From assembly GCA_017883125.1 (NCBI GenBank), contig JADGOD010000060.1, forward strand, positions 1 to 13,393: DNA of 13,393 nt, in the 5' to 3' direction. This document shows, piece after piece, positions 5,894-12,800 of the stretch. Within the stretch, counting starts at the first letter, position 1, and every line of letters begins with the position of its first letter. Made by a program: the position numbers and the translations under genes. This DNA is from Acidimicrobiales bacterium. Its GTDB lineage: Bacteria; Actinomycetota; Acidimicrobiia; Acidimicrobiales; RAAP-2. The notes beneath the pieces were generated by a model that was not told the DNA's origin, did not search any database, and saw only the letters and a program-made list of their open reading frames with translations.

Positions 5894-7198
5894 GTGATCG
5901 ATCTTCACCTCATCCGATCCGACCCCCGAGCCGTGGCCACCGCGCTGGCGCGGCGCGGCGTACCGGCAGCTGAGGTCGAGCGGGTGGCAGAGCTCGACGT
6001 CGTCCACCGAGCGCTGCTCCAGCGTCAAGAGGCGCTTCGCTCTGAGGTCAAGTCCCTCTCGAAGGAGGTCGGTGCCGCCCGCAAGGCCGGAGACGCCACC
6101 CTGGCCTCGGCGCTGGCCGATCAGAGCCGAAGCCTCGGAGATGACGAGCGGGTTGCCGCCGCCGCTGCCGAGCGCGCCGGAGAGGCAGTGCGCTCGGCGA
6201 TGCTCCTGCTGCCCAACGTGCCCTCGCACGAAGCACCCGACGGTGAGGGCGCCGACGACAACGTCGAGGTCCGACGGTGGTGGCCGGGCATGGACGAGGG
6301 CCGCCCGGAGCCCACCTACGCCGATCACCAGAGGGTTCCGCACTGGGACATCGGCGAGAAGCTCGGAATCCTCGACATGGAGCGCGGGGCGCGGCTGGCC
6401 GGTTCGATGTTCCCGCTGTACCGGGGCGCCGGCGCCCGGCTGCTCCGAGCACTCGGGGCGTTCGCCCTCGACGCCCACGCCGATGCATACGAGGAGATCC
6501 GGCCACCGACGTTCGCCCTCACCGAGACGCTGACGTCGACGGGACACCTCCCGAAGTTCTCCGACGAGGCGTACCAGATGGAGCGCGACGACCTCTGGGC
6601 GATCCCCACCGCCGAGGTCCCGCTGACCTCGATGCACCGAGGCGAGATCCTCCCCGAAGCCGACCTCCCGATCCGCTTCACCGCCCAGACGGCGTGCTTC
6701 CGTCGAGAGGCCGGCGCGGCGGGCCGTGACACCCGGGGGCTGCTTCGGGTCCATGAGTTCGACAAGGTCGAGCTCTTCGCGTACACCACCCCCGATCAGG
6801 CCTTCGAGGCCCACATGGACATCCTCGCCCGGGCTGAGTCGCTGCTCCAGGACCTCGGCCTCCACTATCGGGTCCTCGACCTGTGCGCCGGCGATCTCGG
6901 GGCGTCCTCGGCCCGGACCTTCGATCTCGAGGCGTACGCACCGGGCTGCGATCGCTGGTTGGAGGTCTCGTCGGTCAGCTGGTTCTCGGACTACCAGGCC
7001 CGTCGGGCCCAAGTCCGCTTCCGGCCTGAAGACGGCGGGAGCCCCCAGCTGGTCCACACCGTGAACGGCTCGGCGCTGGCATGGGCCAGGATCTGGGCCA
7101 CCCTGGTCGAGACCGGCCGACAAGCGGATGGCTCGGTGCTCCTGCCCGAGGCGCTCAGCGCCTATCTGGGTGGTCGCCTCGTCATCGAAGGGCGCTGA
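5894..7198 (+). CDS. serS: Seryl-tRNA synthetase
   Basis: Class II synthetase that charges tRNA-Ser (and tRNA-Sec where present) with serine; 434 residues, normal length. It starts MIDLHLIRSDP, the canonical bacterial SerRS N-terminus, which fixes GTG 5894 over the in-frame TTG at 5885. Residues about 25-100 form the antiparallel coiled-coil arm that grips the long variable arm of tRNA-Ser. The catalytic domain carries PTAEVPLT (238-245), motif 2 CFRREAGAAGRDTRG (268-282) with HEFDKVELF, the serine pocket LEVSSVSWFSDYQARR (356-371) and motif 3 NGSALAWARIW (391-401). The pocket segment has Trp where many SerRS have Asn (SSCSN). It looks complete and functional, and is monocistronic as far as can be seen. 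Confidence 0.97.
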   Translation: MIDLHLIRSDPRAVATALARRGVPAAEVERVAELDVVHRALLQRQEALRSEVKSLSKEVGAARKAGDATLASALADQSRSLGDDERVAAAAAERAGEAVRSAMLLLPNVPSHEAPDGEGADDNVEVRRWWPGMDEGRPEPTYADHQRVPHWDIGEKLGILDMERGARLAGSMFPLYRGAGARLLRALGAFALDAHADAYEEIRPPTFALTETLTSTGHLPKFSDEAYQMERDDLWAIPTAEVPLTSMHRGEILPEADLPIRFTAQTACFRREAGAAGRDTRGLLRVHEFDKVELFAYTTPDQAFEAHMDILARAESLLQDLGLHYRVLDLCAGDLGASSARTFDLEAYAPGCDRWLEVSSVSWFSDYQARRAQVRFRPEDGGSPQLVHTVNGSALAWARIWATLVETGRQADGSVLLPEALSAYLGGRLVIEGR

Positions 7199-7330
7199 GG
7201 AGCGAGGTCGATCCCCGCAGAGGGGCCTGGTGCCCGGCACGTCGTTCAACCTGATCAAGCAGCTGAGCGCTACCTGATGGACCACCTGATCATCCTGGCT
7301 CCGCAGCGCTAGACGCTGACGGCGACGGAC
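7199..7330. other. Intergenic stretch after serS, no intact gene
   Basis: All frames are broken here. The frame of the downstream amidohydrolase relic is open from just after serS to a TAG at 7310-7312 but is not recognisable. A small CCCC/GGGG hairpin (about 7213-7225) could be a weak serS terminator. The 9-mer ACCTGATCA occurs at 7249-7257 and 7284-7292. Confidence 0.5.
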
Positions 7331-7612
7331 GTGCTCGTCGCCGGCGTCTCCGACGAGGAGATCAACAAGATCACCTACGAGAACGTCGGATGCTTCTACG
7401 ACCTTGACCTGTTCACGGACGTCCCCAAGGAGCAGGCCGGCGTCGCCTCGCTGCGGACCCTCGCCACCTCGATCACGACGAAGGCCGAGTACCGCCGCCG
7501 CTACGAGGCAGCGAGCGCCGGGTCTTCCTTCACCGTCACGATCCCGAGGGGGTCGTCAGGTGCCGTCGAAGCGGTATCCGACCCCCCGGATCGTGGTGAT
7601 GAGCTTCGGTGA
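7331..7612 (+). pseudogene. Amidohydrolase C-terminal relic
   Basis: The open frame reads GVSDEEINKITYENVGCFYD, then DVPKEQAGVASLRTLA. It resembles the C-terminal helices of amidohydrolase-2 (TIM-barrel metal hydrolase) proteins, where DEEI.KIT.EN precedes a DPF-like segment and a PREQATVGALRA-like tail. That comparison is from memory. Only about 70 residues of such a protein are present, with none of the metal-binding histidines. The frame is stopped by TAG at 7310-7312 upstream, and no ribosome site precedes GTG 7331. The last 57 nt overlap the convergent response regulator gene, and the matching part ends near 7510. A decayed or truncated gene is the best reading; a small live ORF is possible but less likely. 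Confidence 0.5.
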
Positions 7613-8299
7613 GTGAGGCTCCTCCTCGATCTGGGTGCGCAGCCTCTTGATGTGCACATCGAGGGTCTTGGTGTCACCGACGTAGTCGCTGCCCCACACC
7701 CGATCGATGAGCACGTCACGGGTGAGCACCCGACCCGGGTTCCCCATCAGGACCCGGAGCAGCTCGAACTCCTTGCGACGCAGGTGGACCTCGTCGCCCC
7801 GGACGAAGGCACGGCGGGTCTCGGGCTCGAGCCTGATGCCACCGAGCTCGGTGAGCTCCTCGCCGACGTCGAGGTCGGCGTCGTCGTCTCCGGGAGACCG
7901 GCGCAGTACGGCGCGCATCCGGGCGACCAGCTCTCGCATCCGATAAGGCTTGGTGACGTAGTCGTCGGCGCCGACCTCCAAGGCCACGACCGTGTCGATC
8001 TCCTCGCCCTTGGCCGTCACCATGATGATCGGGACGCTGGACTGGTTCCGGATCGTTCGGCACACATCGAGCCCCGACATCTTGGGCAGCATCATGTCCA
8101 AGAGGATCAAGTCCGGGTTCGACTCGGCGAAGACCTCGAGTGCCTCGGCGCCGTCCCGGGCGACCACCACCTTGAACCCCTCGTGAGCGAGGCCAAGGCT
8201 CAGCGCCTCGACGAAGGACTCCTCGTCTTCGACCAACAGGACGATGAGGGCCTCCTCGACCCGGGCCTCCTTGGAGCGCTTCGACTTGCTCTTCGACAT
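7556..8299 (-). CDS. OmpR/PhoB-family response regulator (RegX3-like)
   Basis: A 247-residue DNA-binding regulator. Receiver domain, about 18-133: acidic pocket Glu24/Asp25, phosphoacceptor Asp68 (LILLDMMLP), Thr95 (MVTAKG) and Lys117 (YVTKPY). Winged-helix domain, about 150-246: RRKEFELLRVLMGNPGRVLT, then DVHIKRLRTQIE and TIRGVGYRFD, as in OmpR/PhoB proteins. The overall sequence resembles mycobacterial RegX3. An unusual lysine/serine-rich leader (MSKSKSKRSKEAR) precedes the receiver; GTG at residue 14 could be an internal start, but ATG 8299 shares its A with the kinase stop (TGATG), which favours coupled translation from there. It is probably phosphorylated by the kinase encoded just upstream. 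No PhoU or phosphate genes are in the window, so the stimulus is open. Confidence 0.94.
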   Translation of the reverse strand: MSKSKSKRSKEARVEEALIVLLVEDEESFVEALSLGLAHEGFKVVVARDGAEALEVFAESNPDLILLDMMLPKMSGLDVCRTIRNQSSVPIIMVTAKGEEIDTVVALEVGADDYVTKPYRMRELVARMRAVLRRSPGDDDADLDVGEELTELGGIRLEPETRRAFVRGDEVHLRRKEFELLRVLMGNPGRVLTRDVLIDRVWGSDYVGDTKTLDVHIKRLRTQIEEEPHSPKLITTIRGVGYRFDGT

Positions 8300-9705
8300 C
8301 AGTCTTCCTCGGGGATGGGAAGCACGAGGGTGAAGGTCGAGCCCTCACCCTCACGGGACTCGACCTCGACGGTGCCGCGGTGGTTGACCGCCACGTGGCG
8401 GACGATCGCCAGTCCCAGCCCGGTGCCACCGGTCTCGCGGCTGCGGCCTCGGTCGACCCGGTAGAAGCGCTCGAAGATCCGGTCGAGATCGTTGGCCGGG
8501 ATGCCGATGCCCCGGTCGGTCACCGAGATCCTCGCCGTCCTCTTGGCGTGGTCCACCGCGTCATCGAAGGTCTTCCACGTGGCCAGACCGCTGCTCTCAC
8601 CGCTCTCGCCCGACGTTCCCGCGAGCGATGGATCGTGCCAGTCGGCGATCGTCGCGGAGAGGGTCACCTCGGAGCTCTCCGGGGCGTAGGCGATGGCGTT
8701 CTCCAGGAGGGCGTGCAGCGCCGAGACCAGCTGGCGCTGATCGCCGCGCACGTTGATGGGCGTCTCGAGCTCGTTGACGGTCAGGCGGATCCCCTGGTGC
8801 TCGGCCACGCTGCGGACGCGGTCGGCCGCGTCGACGATCGCCAGGTTCACCGGGACCAGGTCGTTGGGCTGCTTGAGCTCGGACTCGAGGCGAGAGAGGT
8901 CCAGGAGATCGTCGATGATCCGGCTGACCCGGAAGGCCTCGTGGTGGATCCGGTCAGCGAGGCGCTTGGCGACGTCACGGTCCTTCTCCGCCATCAGCGT
9001 CTCGGCCAAGAGGCCCATGGCGCCCATCGGCGTCTTGAGCTCATGGCTGACGTTGGCGATGAAGTCGCGTCGGACCTCGTCGAGCCGCCGCCGCTCGGTG
9101 ATGTCCTCGATCACGGCGATGACCCCGAGAGCTCGACGGCCGTCATCGATCTGGTCGGCGCGCACGCCCAGGGTCCTGCGCGGCGGACCGTAGAGATCGA
9201 GGGTGCGCTCGGCGGTCCCCTTGTCCCAGGCCTCCGCTAGGAGCTCGGTGACGGCCTGAGCGGCCAAGGCGTCGCCCTGGCGGCTGGTCATCATCGATGA
9301 CGCCATCTCGTTCGTGTAGAGGACGTTGCCGTTCTCGTCGCAGAGGACGAGGCCGAGCGGGAGGGTGTCGAGGGAGCGACGCAGCCGAATCGCCTCCGCA
9401 CTGGTCTCGGAGACCGCCTCGGTGGCTGCTCCGGTGACCTGCTCGAGATAGGAAAGGGCGCCGTCGATCGTGGTCTCGTCGCTCGGCGGGCCCGCTCCGA
9501 GCCGGCTTCCGAGAGCGATGAGACGCTGCGCCAGCGACCGCCGTCCCATCCGTCGACCGATCGTCGTCCCGACGAGGACACCGAGGAGGATCCCTCCGAC
9601 GCCGAGAAGGATCCCGACGGCAAGGGAGAGCTGGCTGGAGGCGGCGAACTCGGTCGTGGACACGCTTAGAGCATGGCAGAGATCGAGCCCCTCCTGGGTG
9701 GTCAT
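8299..9705 (-). CDS. Sensor histidine kinase (SenX3-like)
   Basis: Membrane kinase of about 468 residues, partner of the response regulator encoded immediately downstream (TGATG overlap). Residues about 26-49 form one strongly hydrophobic segment, with hardly any extracytoplasmic domain. A linker and PAS domain follow (LPLGLVLCDENGNVLYTNE from about 115, ending VIEDITERRR near 206). The dimerisation domain has the H-box FIANVSHELKTP with His221. The catalytic domain shows the N-box around Asn336, G1 DRGIGIP at 397-403, F-box IFERFYRVD at 410-418 and G2 GGTGLGLAI at 426-434. A Ser/Gly/Glu-rich insert of about 35 residues (354-390) lies between the N and G1 boxes, where relatives have a short strand. 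The layout PAS-HisKA-HATPase with a minimal sensor matches SenX3. The start is uncertain: ATG 9705 is used, GTG 9663 and GTG 9756 are in frame, and none has a clear ribosome site. Confidence 0.92.
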   Translation of the reverse strand: MTTQEGLDLCHALSVSTTEFAASSQLSLAVGILLGVGGILLGVLVGTTIGRRMGRRSLAQRLIALGSRLGAGPPSDETTIDGALSYLEQVTGAATEAVSETSAEAIRLRRSLDTLPLGLVLCDENGNVLYTNEMASSMMTSRQGDALAAQAVTELLAEAWDKGTAERTLDLYGPPRRTLGVRADQIDDGRRALGVIAVIEDITERRRLDEVRRDFIANVSHELKTPMGAMGLLAETLMAEKDRDVAKRLADRIHHEAFRVSRIIDDLLDLSRLESELKQPNDLVPVNLAIVDAADRVRSVAEHQGIRLTVNELETPINVRGDQRQLVSALHALLENAIAYAPESSEVTLSATIADWHDPSLAGTSGESGESSGLATWKTFDDAVDHAKRTARISVTDRGIGIPANDLDRIFERFYRVDRGRSRETGGTGLGLAIVRHVAVNHRGTVEVESREGEGSTFTLVLPIPEED

Positions 9706-9764
9706 CTGCGGGCGCGGAGAGGACCGTTGGGACCTGGTCGCACCGAGGCGGCCCACTGCGCCCC

Positions 9765-9773
9765 AAGGAGGAG
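9765..9773 (+). promoter_or_regulatory. Strong Shine-Dalgarno of the secretion-like operon
   Basis: AAGGAGGAG lies directly before ATG 9774 and GTG 9777. The AGGAGG core leaves 2 nt to the ATG and 5 nt to the GTG, so the GTG may be the real start. It is the only textbook ribosome site I noticed in front of a gene in this window, and it marks this unit as having a leadered mRNA. Confidence 0.7.
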
Positions 9774-10094
9774 ATGGTGCTCACCACTGTGATTCAGGGT
9801 TCCCCGGCCATGAGATGGGCCGACGTCTTCCTCTCCCCGAGCCCGACCGCCCTTCCGGGGAGCGGAACGCTCCAACAGATGGCCAACGGCATCGCCGGGT
9901 GGGGCCTGATCCTCGCCCTCGTGGCGGTCGTCTTCGGTGCGGTGGCGTGGGCACTCGGATCGCACTCCCAGAACATGCACCATGCGGTGACCGGCCGTCG
10001 CACCGTCTTGGTGGCCGGCGGGGCGGCGCTGCTCATCGGCGCTGCCCCGATCCTGATCAACTTCTTCTTCCACGCGGGGACGGGTCTGCACTGA
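9774..10094 (+). CDS. Small two-helix membrane protein of T4SS-like cluster (DUF6112-like)
   Basis: A 106-residue protein with two membrane helices (about 41-62 and 75-97). The LPGSGTLQQMANGIAGW segment leads into helix 1, a polar hairpin (SHSQNMHHAVTGRR) follows it, and GGAALLIGAAPILINFFF forms helix 2. It resembles, from memory, the DUF6112 proteins found beside TrbL-like and SCO6880-like genes in actinobacteria. Size and topology are like VirB2/TrbC pilins, so a pilin or channel subunit is a reasonable inference, but no typical long signal peptide is evident. It is the first gene of a plus-strand unit, with a strong ribosome site, and its TGA overlaps the next ATG (TGATG). Start ATG 9774 or GTG 9777. 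Confidence 0.82.
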   Translation: MVLTTVIQGSPAMRWADVFLSPSPTALPGSGTLQQMANGIAGWGLILALVAVVFGAVAWALGSHSQNMHHAVTGRRTVLVAGGAALLIGAAPILINFFFHAGTGLH

Positions 10095-11476
10095 TGGAGG
10101 CGGTTCTCGCTGCGCCGTCAGGGTGTGTCGGCACCGGGATCGTCGATCCGATCTGCCAAGGTGTCTCCGGCATCGGCTCGGCCATCTTCGGGACCGGGGC
10201 CACTGCTGCGCTCGACGCCCTCTCGACGTGGGTGGCCAACGGGTCAGCCTGGCTCCTCGGCCAGATCGGATCGGCCTTGGAGACATCGACCCAGATATCT
10301 CTGGGGAGCCCCTGGTTCATCACCCGCTATCACTCGATGGAGGGGCTCCTGGCGATCGTGGCCCTCCCGTTGCTGCTCGCCTCGGCGATCCAGGCGATCG
10401 TCCAGCAGAGGCCGTCGCTGCTGGCACGCGCCGCTCTGGTCCACCTTCCGCTGGCCATGGTCCTCGCCGGTGCCGCCGTTCAGCTGACCTCGATGGCCCT
10501 CTCGGTCACCGACCAGCTGGCCTCTGCGGTGTCGGCCACCACCCCCGGCTCGCTCCAGAGCCTCACGGGGTCTCTCGCCACGGCGATCGTGAACGCCGGT
10601 GCGACGACGGGAAGCGCGGCACCGGCGTTCATCGCCATGCTCGGAGCGGTGGTGGTGGCCGTCGCGGCGATGGTGCTCTGGGTCGAGCTGGTGCTCCGCG
10701 CCGCGGCCATCTACGTGGCGGTGGTCTTCCTCCCTCTGGCGCTCATCTCCATGGTGTGGCCGGCGCTGGCCTCATGGAGTCGTCGCCTGGTCGAGACGCT
10801 CGTGGCGCTGATCCTCTCGAAGCTCGTCATCGTGGTCGTCCTCGACATGGCCGTCGACGCGCTCGGCACCACCCAGGGCCGCGGCTTCAGCACGATCGTC
10901 ACCGGGATCGCGCTGCTCACCCTGGCAGCGATGGCACCGTTCACGGTCCTCAAGCTGCTCCCGATGTTCGAGGCCACCGCTGGGCTCCACCTCGAGGGCC
11001 TCCGCCAGCGCGGAGCGGGCTCGATGATGCACGGCACGCCCCGGAGCGCGGTGGACCTCGCTCTCGAGAGGAGCCGGATGACGCCACCGCTCGCCGTCCC
11101 CGCAGCGCTCGTGGCAGCGTCCTCGGCGGGAAGAGCTGGGGCCTCCACCCGGCTGGGGAGCGATCCCGTCGGCGAACAGTCGTCCGAGGATCCTCTGGAG
11201 CAGAGCGCGTTCGCCGCCAACGAACCTGCCTCAGATCCGCCGATCCGACCGTCGGCCACCCGGGACCCCGCGGCGAGCCCGGCGACAGCCAGCGAGAGCC
11301 GCCGGCCGGTCGTGTGGCCCGGGGCCACCCTCACGGCTCCGACCGCTGCTACTCGCGAAGAGGCGGCTCCGTCTCGGCCGCCGCCGCCTCGACCCACGCT
11401 GGTGATCGAGCGCGATCAGTACGGCCCTCTGATCCGCATGCGTGATCCCGGAGAGGACGCGGAGCGCGATGGCTGA
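10094..11476 (+). CDS. TrbL/VirB6-like polytopic membrane protein of T4SS-like cluster
   Basis: A 460-residue protein. Residues 1-75 are mildly hydrophobic with Gly/Ala-rich stretches and include two cysteines (Cys11, Cys21) that might be extracytoplasmic. About six membrane helices follow (near 84-103, 112-136, 179-200, 203-221, 231-251 and 265-285). Residues about 330-440 are Pro/Ser/Ala-rich and probably disordered, ending in a more ordered tail, LVIERDQYGPLIRMRD. The helix pattern and gene order match TrbL/VirB6-type inner-membrane channel components of type IV secretion systems. The open frame extends upstream to 9470 only as an antisense shadow of the kinase; the start is ATG 10094, coupled to the preceding stop. 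The gene ends overlapping the next one by 8 nt. Confidence 0.85.
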   Translation: MEAVLAAPSGCVGTGIVDPICQGVSGIGSAIFGTGATAALDALSTWVANGSAWLLGQIGSALETSTQISLGSPWFITRYHSMEGLLAIVALPLLLASAIQAIVQQRPSLLARAALVHLPLAMVLAGAAVQLTSMALSVTDQLASAVSATTPGSLQSLTGSLATAIVNAGATTGSAAPAFIAMLGAVVVAVAAMVLWVELVLRAAAIYVAVVFLPLALISMVWPALASWSRRLVETLVALILSKLVIVVVLDMAVDALGTTQGRGFSTIVTGIALLTLAAMAPFTVLKLLPMFEATAGLHLEGLRQRGAGSMMHGTPRSAVDLALERSRMTPPLAVPAALVAASSAGRAGASTRLGSDPVGEQSSEDPLEQSAFAANEPASDPPIRPSATRDPAASPATASESRRPVVWPGATLTAPTAATREEAAPSRPPPPRPTLVIERDQYGPLIRMRDPGEDAERDG

Positions 11477-12800
11477 GCGCACGTATCGCCTCGGGCCCCG
11501 GGAGAGGAGGGGTCTCGTGGCCGGATGGAGGCCGGGACAAGTGGTGGCCGCTGGCCTGGGCTGTGCGCTGGCCGGCATCGTGGTGGCGTCCTCGACGTCA
11601 GTCCCGGCCCTCGTCGCTTCCCTCGGGCTCCTCGGGCTAGGGGTCGCCGCCGGCACCTTCCCGATCCGGGGTCGCACGACAGAGGAGTGGACGCCGGTCG
11701 TCGTCCGGTTCGGCCTCCACCGCGGTGAAGAGATGGTGAGCGCGCTCAGCGTGAAGGACGCCAGCTGGTTCGGAGCGGACTCGGGAGCCGGTGTGATCCA
11801 TGACCGGCGGGGCGATCTCATCGTGGTCCTGGTTCTCGAGAGCGCGGGTGTCTCGCTGCTCGAGCCCCCGGCCCGTGAGCAGCGGGTCGACGGCTTCGTC
11901 CACGCACTCGGCACCCTGGCCCGGGAGGGCTCGGTGGTGGACCGAGTGGCCTGGAGCACCACCGCCACGCTCGACGATGGCTCGCGCGTCGCTCGTGACC
12001 TTCGCCGGCGAGGACGTGACGACGTGGCGGTGGCGTGGGACTCCTATCGGAGCCTCGTGACGAGCCTTCGCGGGTCGGGCCTGCGCCGCGACGTCTATCT
12101 CTCCCTCCGGGCTCGGTCGCCGTCAGCCGCCGGGACGACCTCGGTGATCGCCCTCCTGAACGAGGCGACGACGCTGCAGCGAGCGATCGAGGATGCGGGT
12201 CACCCACCCAGCCGGCTGCTGTCGGCTCGTCAGCTCACGGAGATCCTCGAGCAGCATCCGGGGGTCACCGCCGAGTACGACGGAGACGTCACGTCGCTCA
12301 GCGTCCGGGCGACGACAACGTTCTCCGGGGTCGTTGCGGGTGGTCTCCACGTGGTGACCTGGTGGGTTGCCGAGTGGCCACGCCACGAGGTCACCTCGGA
12401 GTTCCTCGCCCCGGTTCTCCTGGGCCAGGAGGGTCGCTCGATGGCGGTCGTGCTCGAGCCGGTGCCGCCGAGCGTTGCGCTGCGCCGTGCACAGGTCGCC
12501 AAGACCTCGGGTGCCGCCGACGACGAGGTCCGTCGTCGCGGCGGATTCCTGATGGATCGACGCCGCGAGCGTGAGGCGCGCCACGTCGAGCGCCGCGAGT
12601 CCGAGCTGGTTGACGGTCATGGCTCTCTCCGCCTGTGCGGGTTCGTCTCGGTCGTGGCCGCCGACCTCCCGACGCTGCGCGACCGGGTGGCAGCGACCGA
12701 GCTTGCAGCGACGCAGGCCGGACTCTCGCTGCGCCGGCTCCAGGGCGACCACCTGAGGGGGTATTTGGCGACGCTCCCTCTGGCCGGGGGGCTCCCGTGA
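11469..12800 (+). CDS. SCO6880/PrgI-like membrane-anchored component of T4SS-like cluster
   Basis: A 443-residue protein. Two adjacent membrane helices occupy about 25-43 and 46-64 after a short basic N-terminus; GRTTEEWTPVVVRFGL (68-83) then leads into a large, mostly soluble C-terminal part with alternating strands and Arg-rich helices and no nucleotide-binding motif. Layout and order match the SCO6880-type proteins of Streptomyces, whose N-terminus is PrgI/VirB3-like; such proteins partner the VirB4 ATPase, encoded next here. ATG 11469 has GGAG 4 nt upstream and overlaps the preceding stop (ATGGCTGA). GTG 11442 would add nine residues and is less likely. The stop overlaps the next start as GTGA. 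Confidence 0.82.
   Translation: MAERTYRLGPRERRGLVAGWRPGQVVAAGLGCALAGIVVASSTSVPALVASLGLLGLGVAAGTFPIRGRTTEEWTPVVVRFGLHRGEEMVSALSVKDASWFGADSGAGVIHDRRGDLIVVLVLESAGVSLLEPPAREQRVDGFVHALGTLAREGSVVDRVAWSTTATLDDGSRVARDLRRRGRDDVAVAWDSYRSLVTSLRGSGLRRDVYLSLRARSPSAAGTTSVIALLNEATTLQRAIEDAGHPPSRLLSARQLTEILEQHPGVTAEYDGDVTSLSVRATTTFSGVVAGGLHVVTWWVAEWPRHEVTSEFLAPVLLGQEGRSMAVVLEPVPPSVALRRAQVAKTSGAADDEVRRRGGFLMDRRREREARHVERRESELVDGHGSLRLCGFVSVVAADLPTLRDRVAATELAATQAGLSLRRLQGDHLRGYLATLPLAGGLP

Noticed and set aside
5855..7285. Minus-strand open frame of 476 codons
   Set aside because: It is antisense to serS, which is unmistakable. Long antisense frames are expected in GC-rich coding DNA.
7249..7292. Direct repeat ACCTGATCA (two copies) plus a third partial ACCTGAT
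   Set aside because: Short, unevenly spaced, and in a stretch with no other regulatory sign; too weak to call.
9470..10093. Upstream extension of the TrbL-like frame (would give 668 residues)
   Set aside because: This part runs antisense through the kinase and through the two-helix gene in another frame. The TGATG junction at 10094 gives a natural start.
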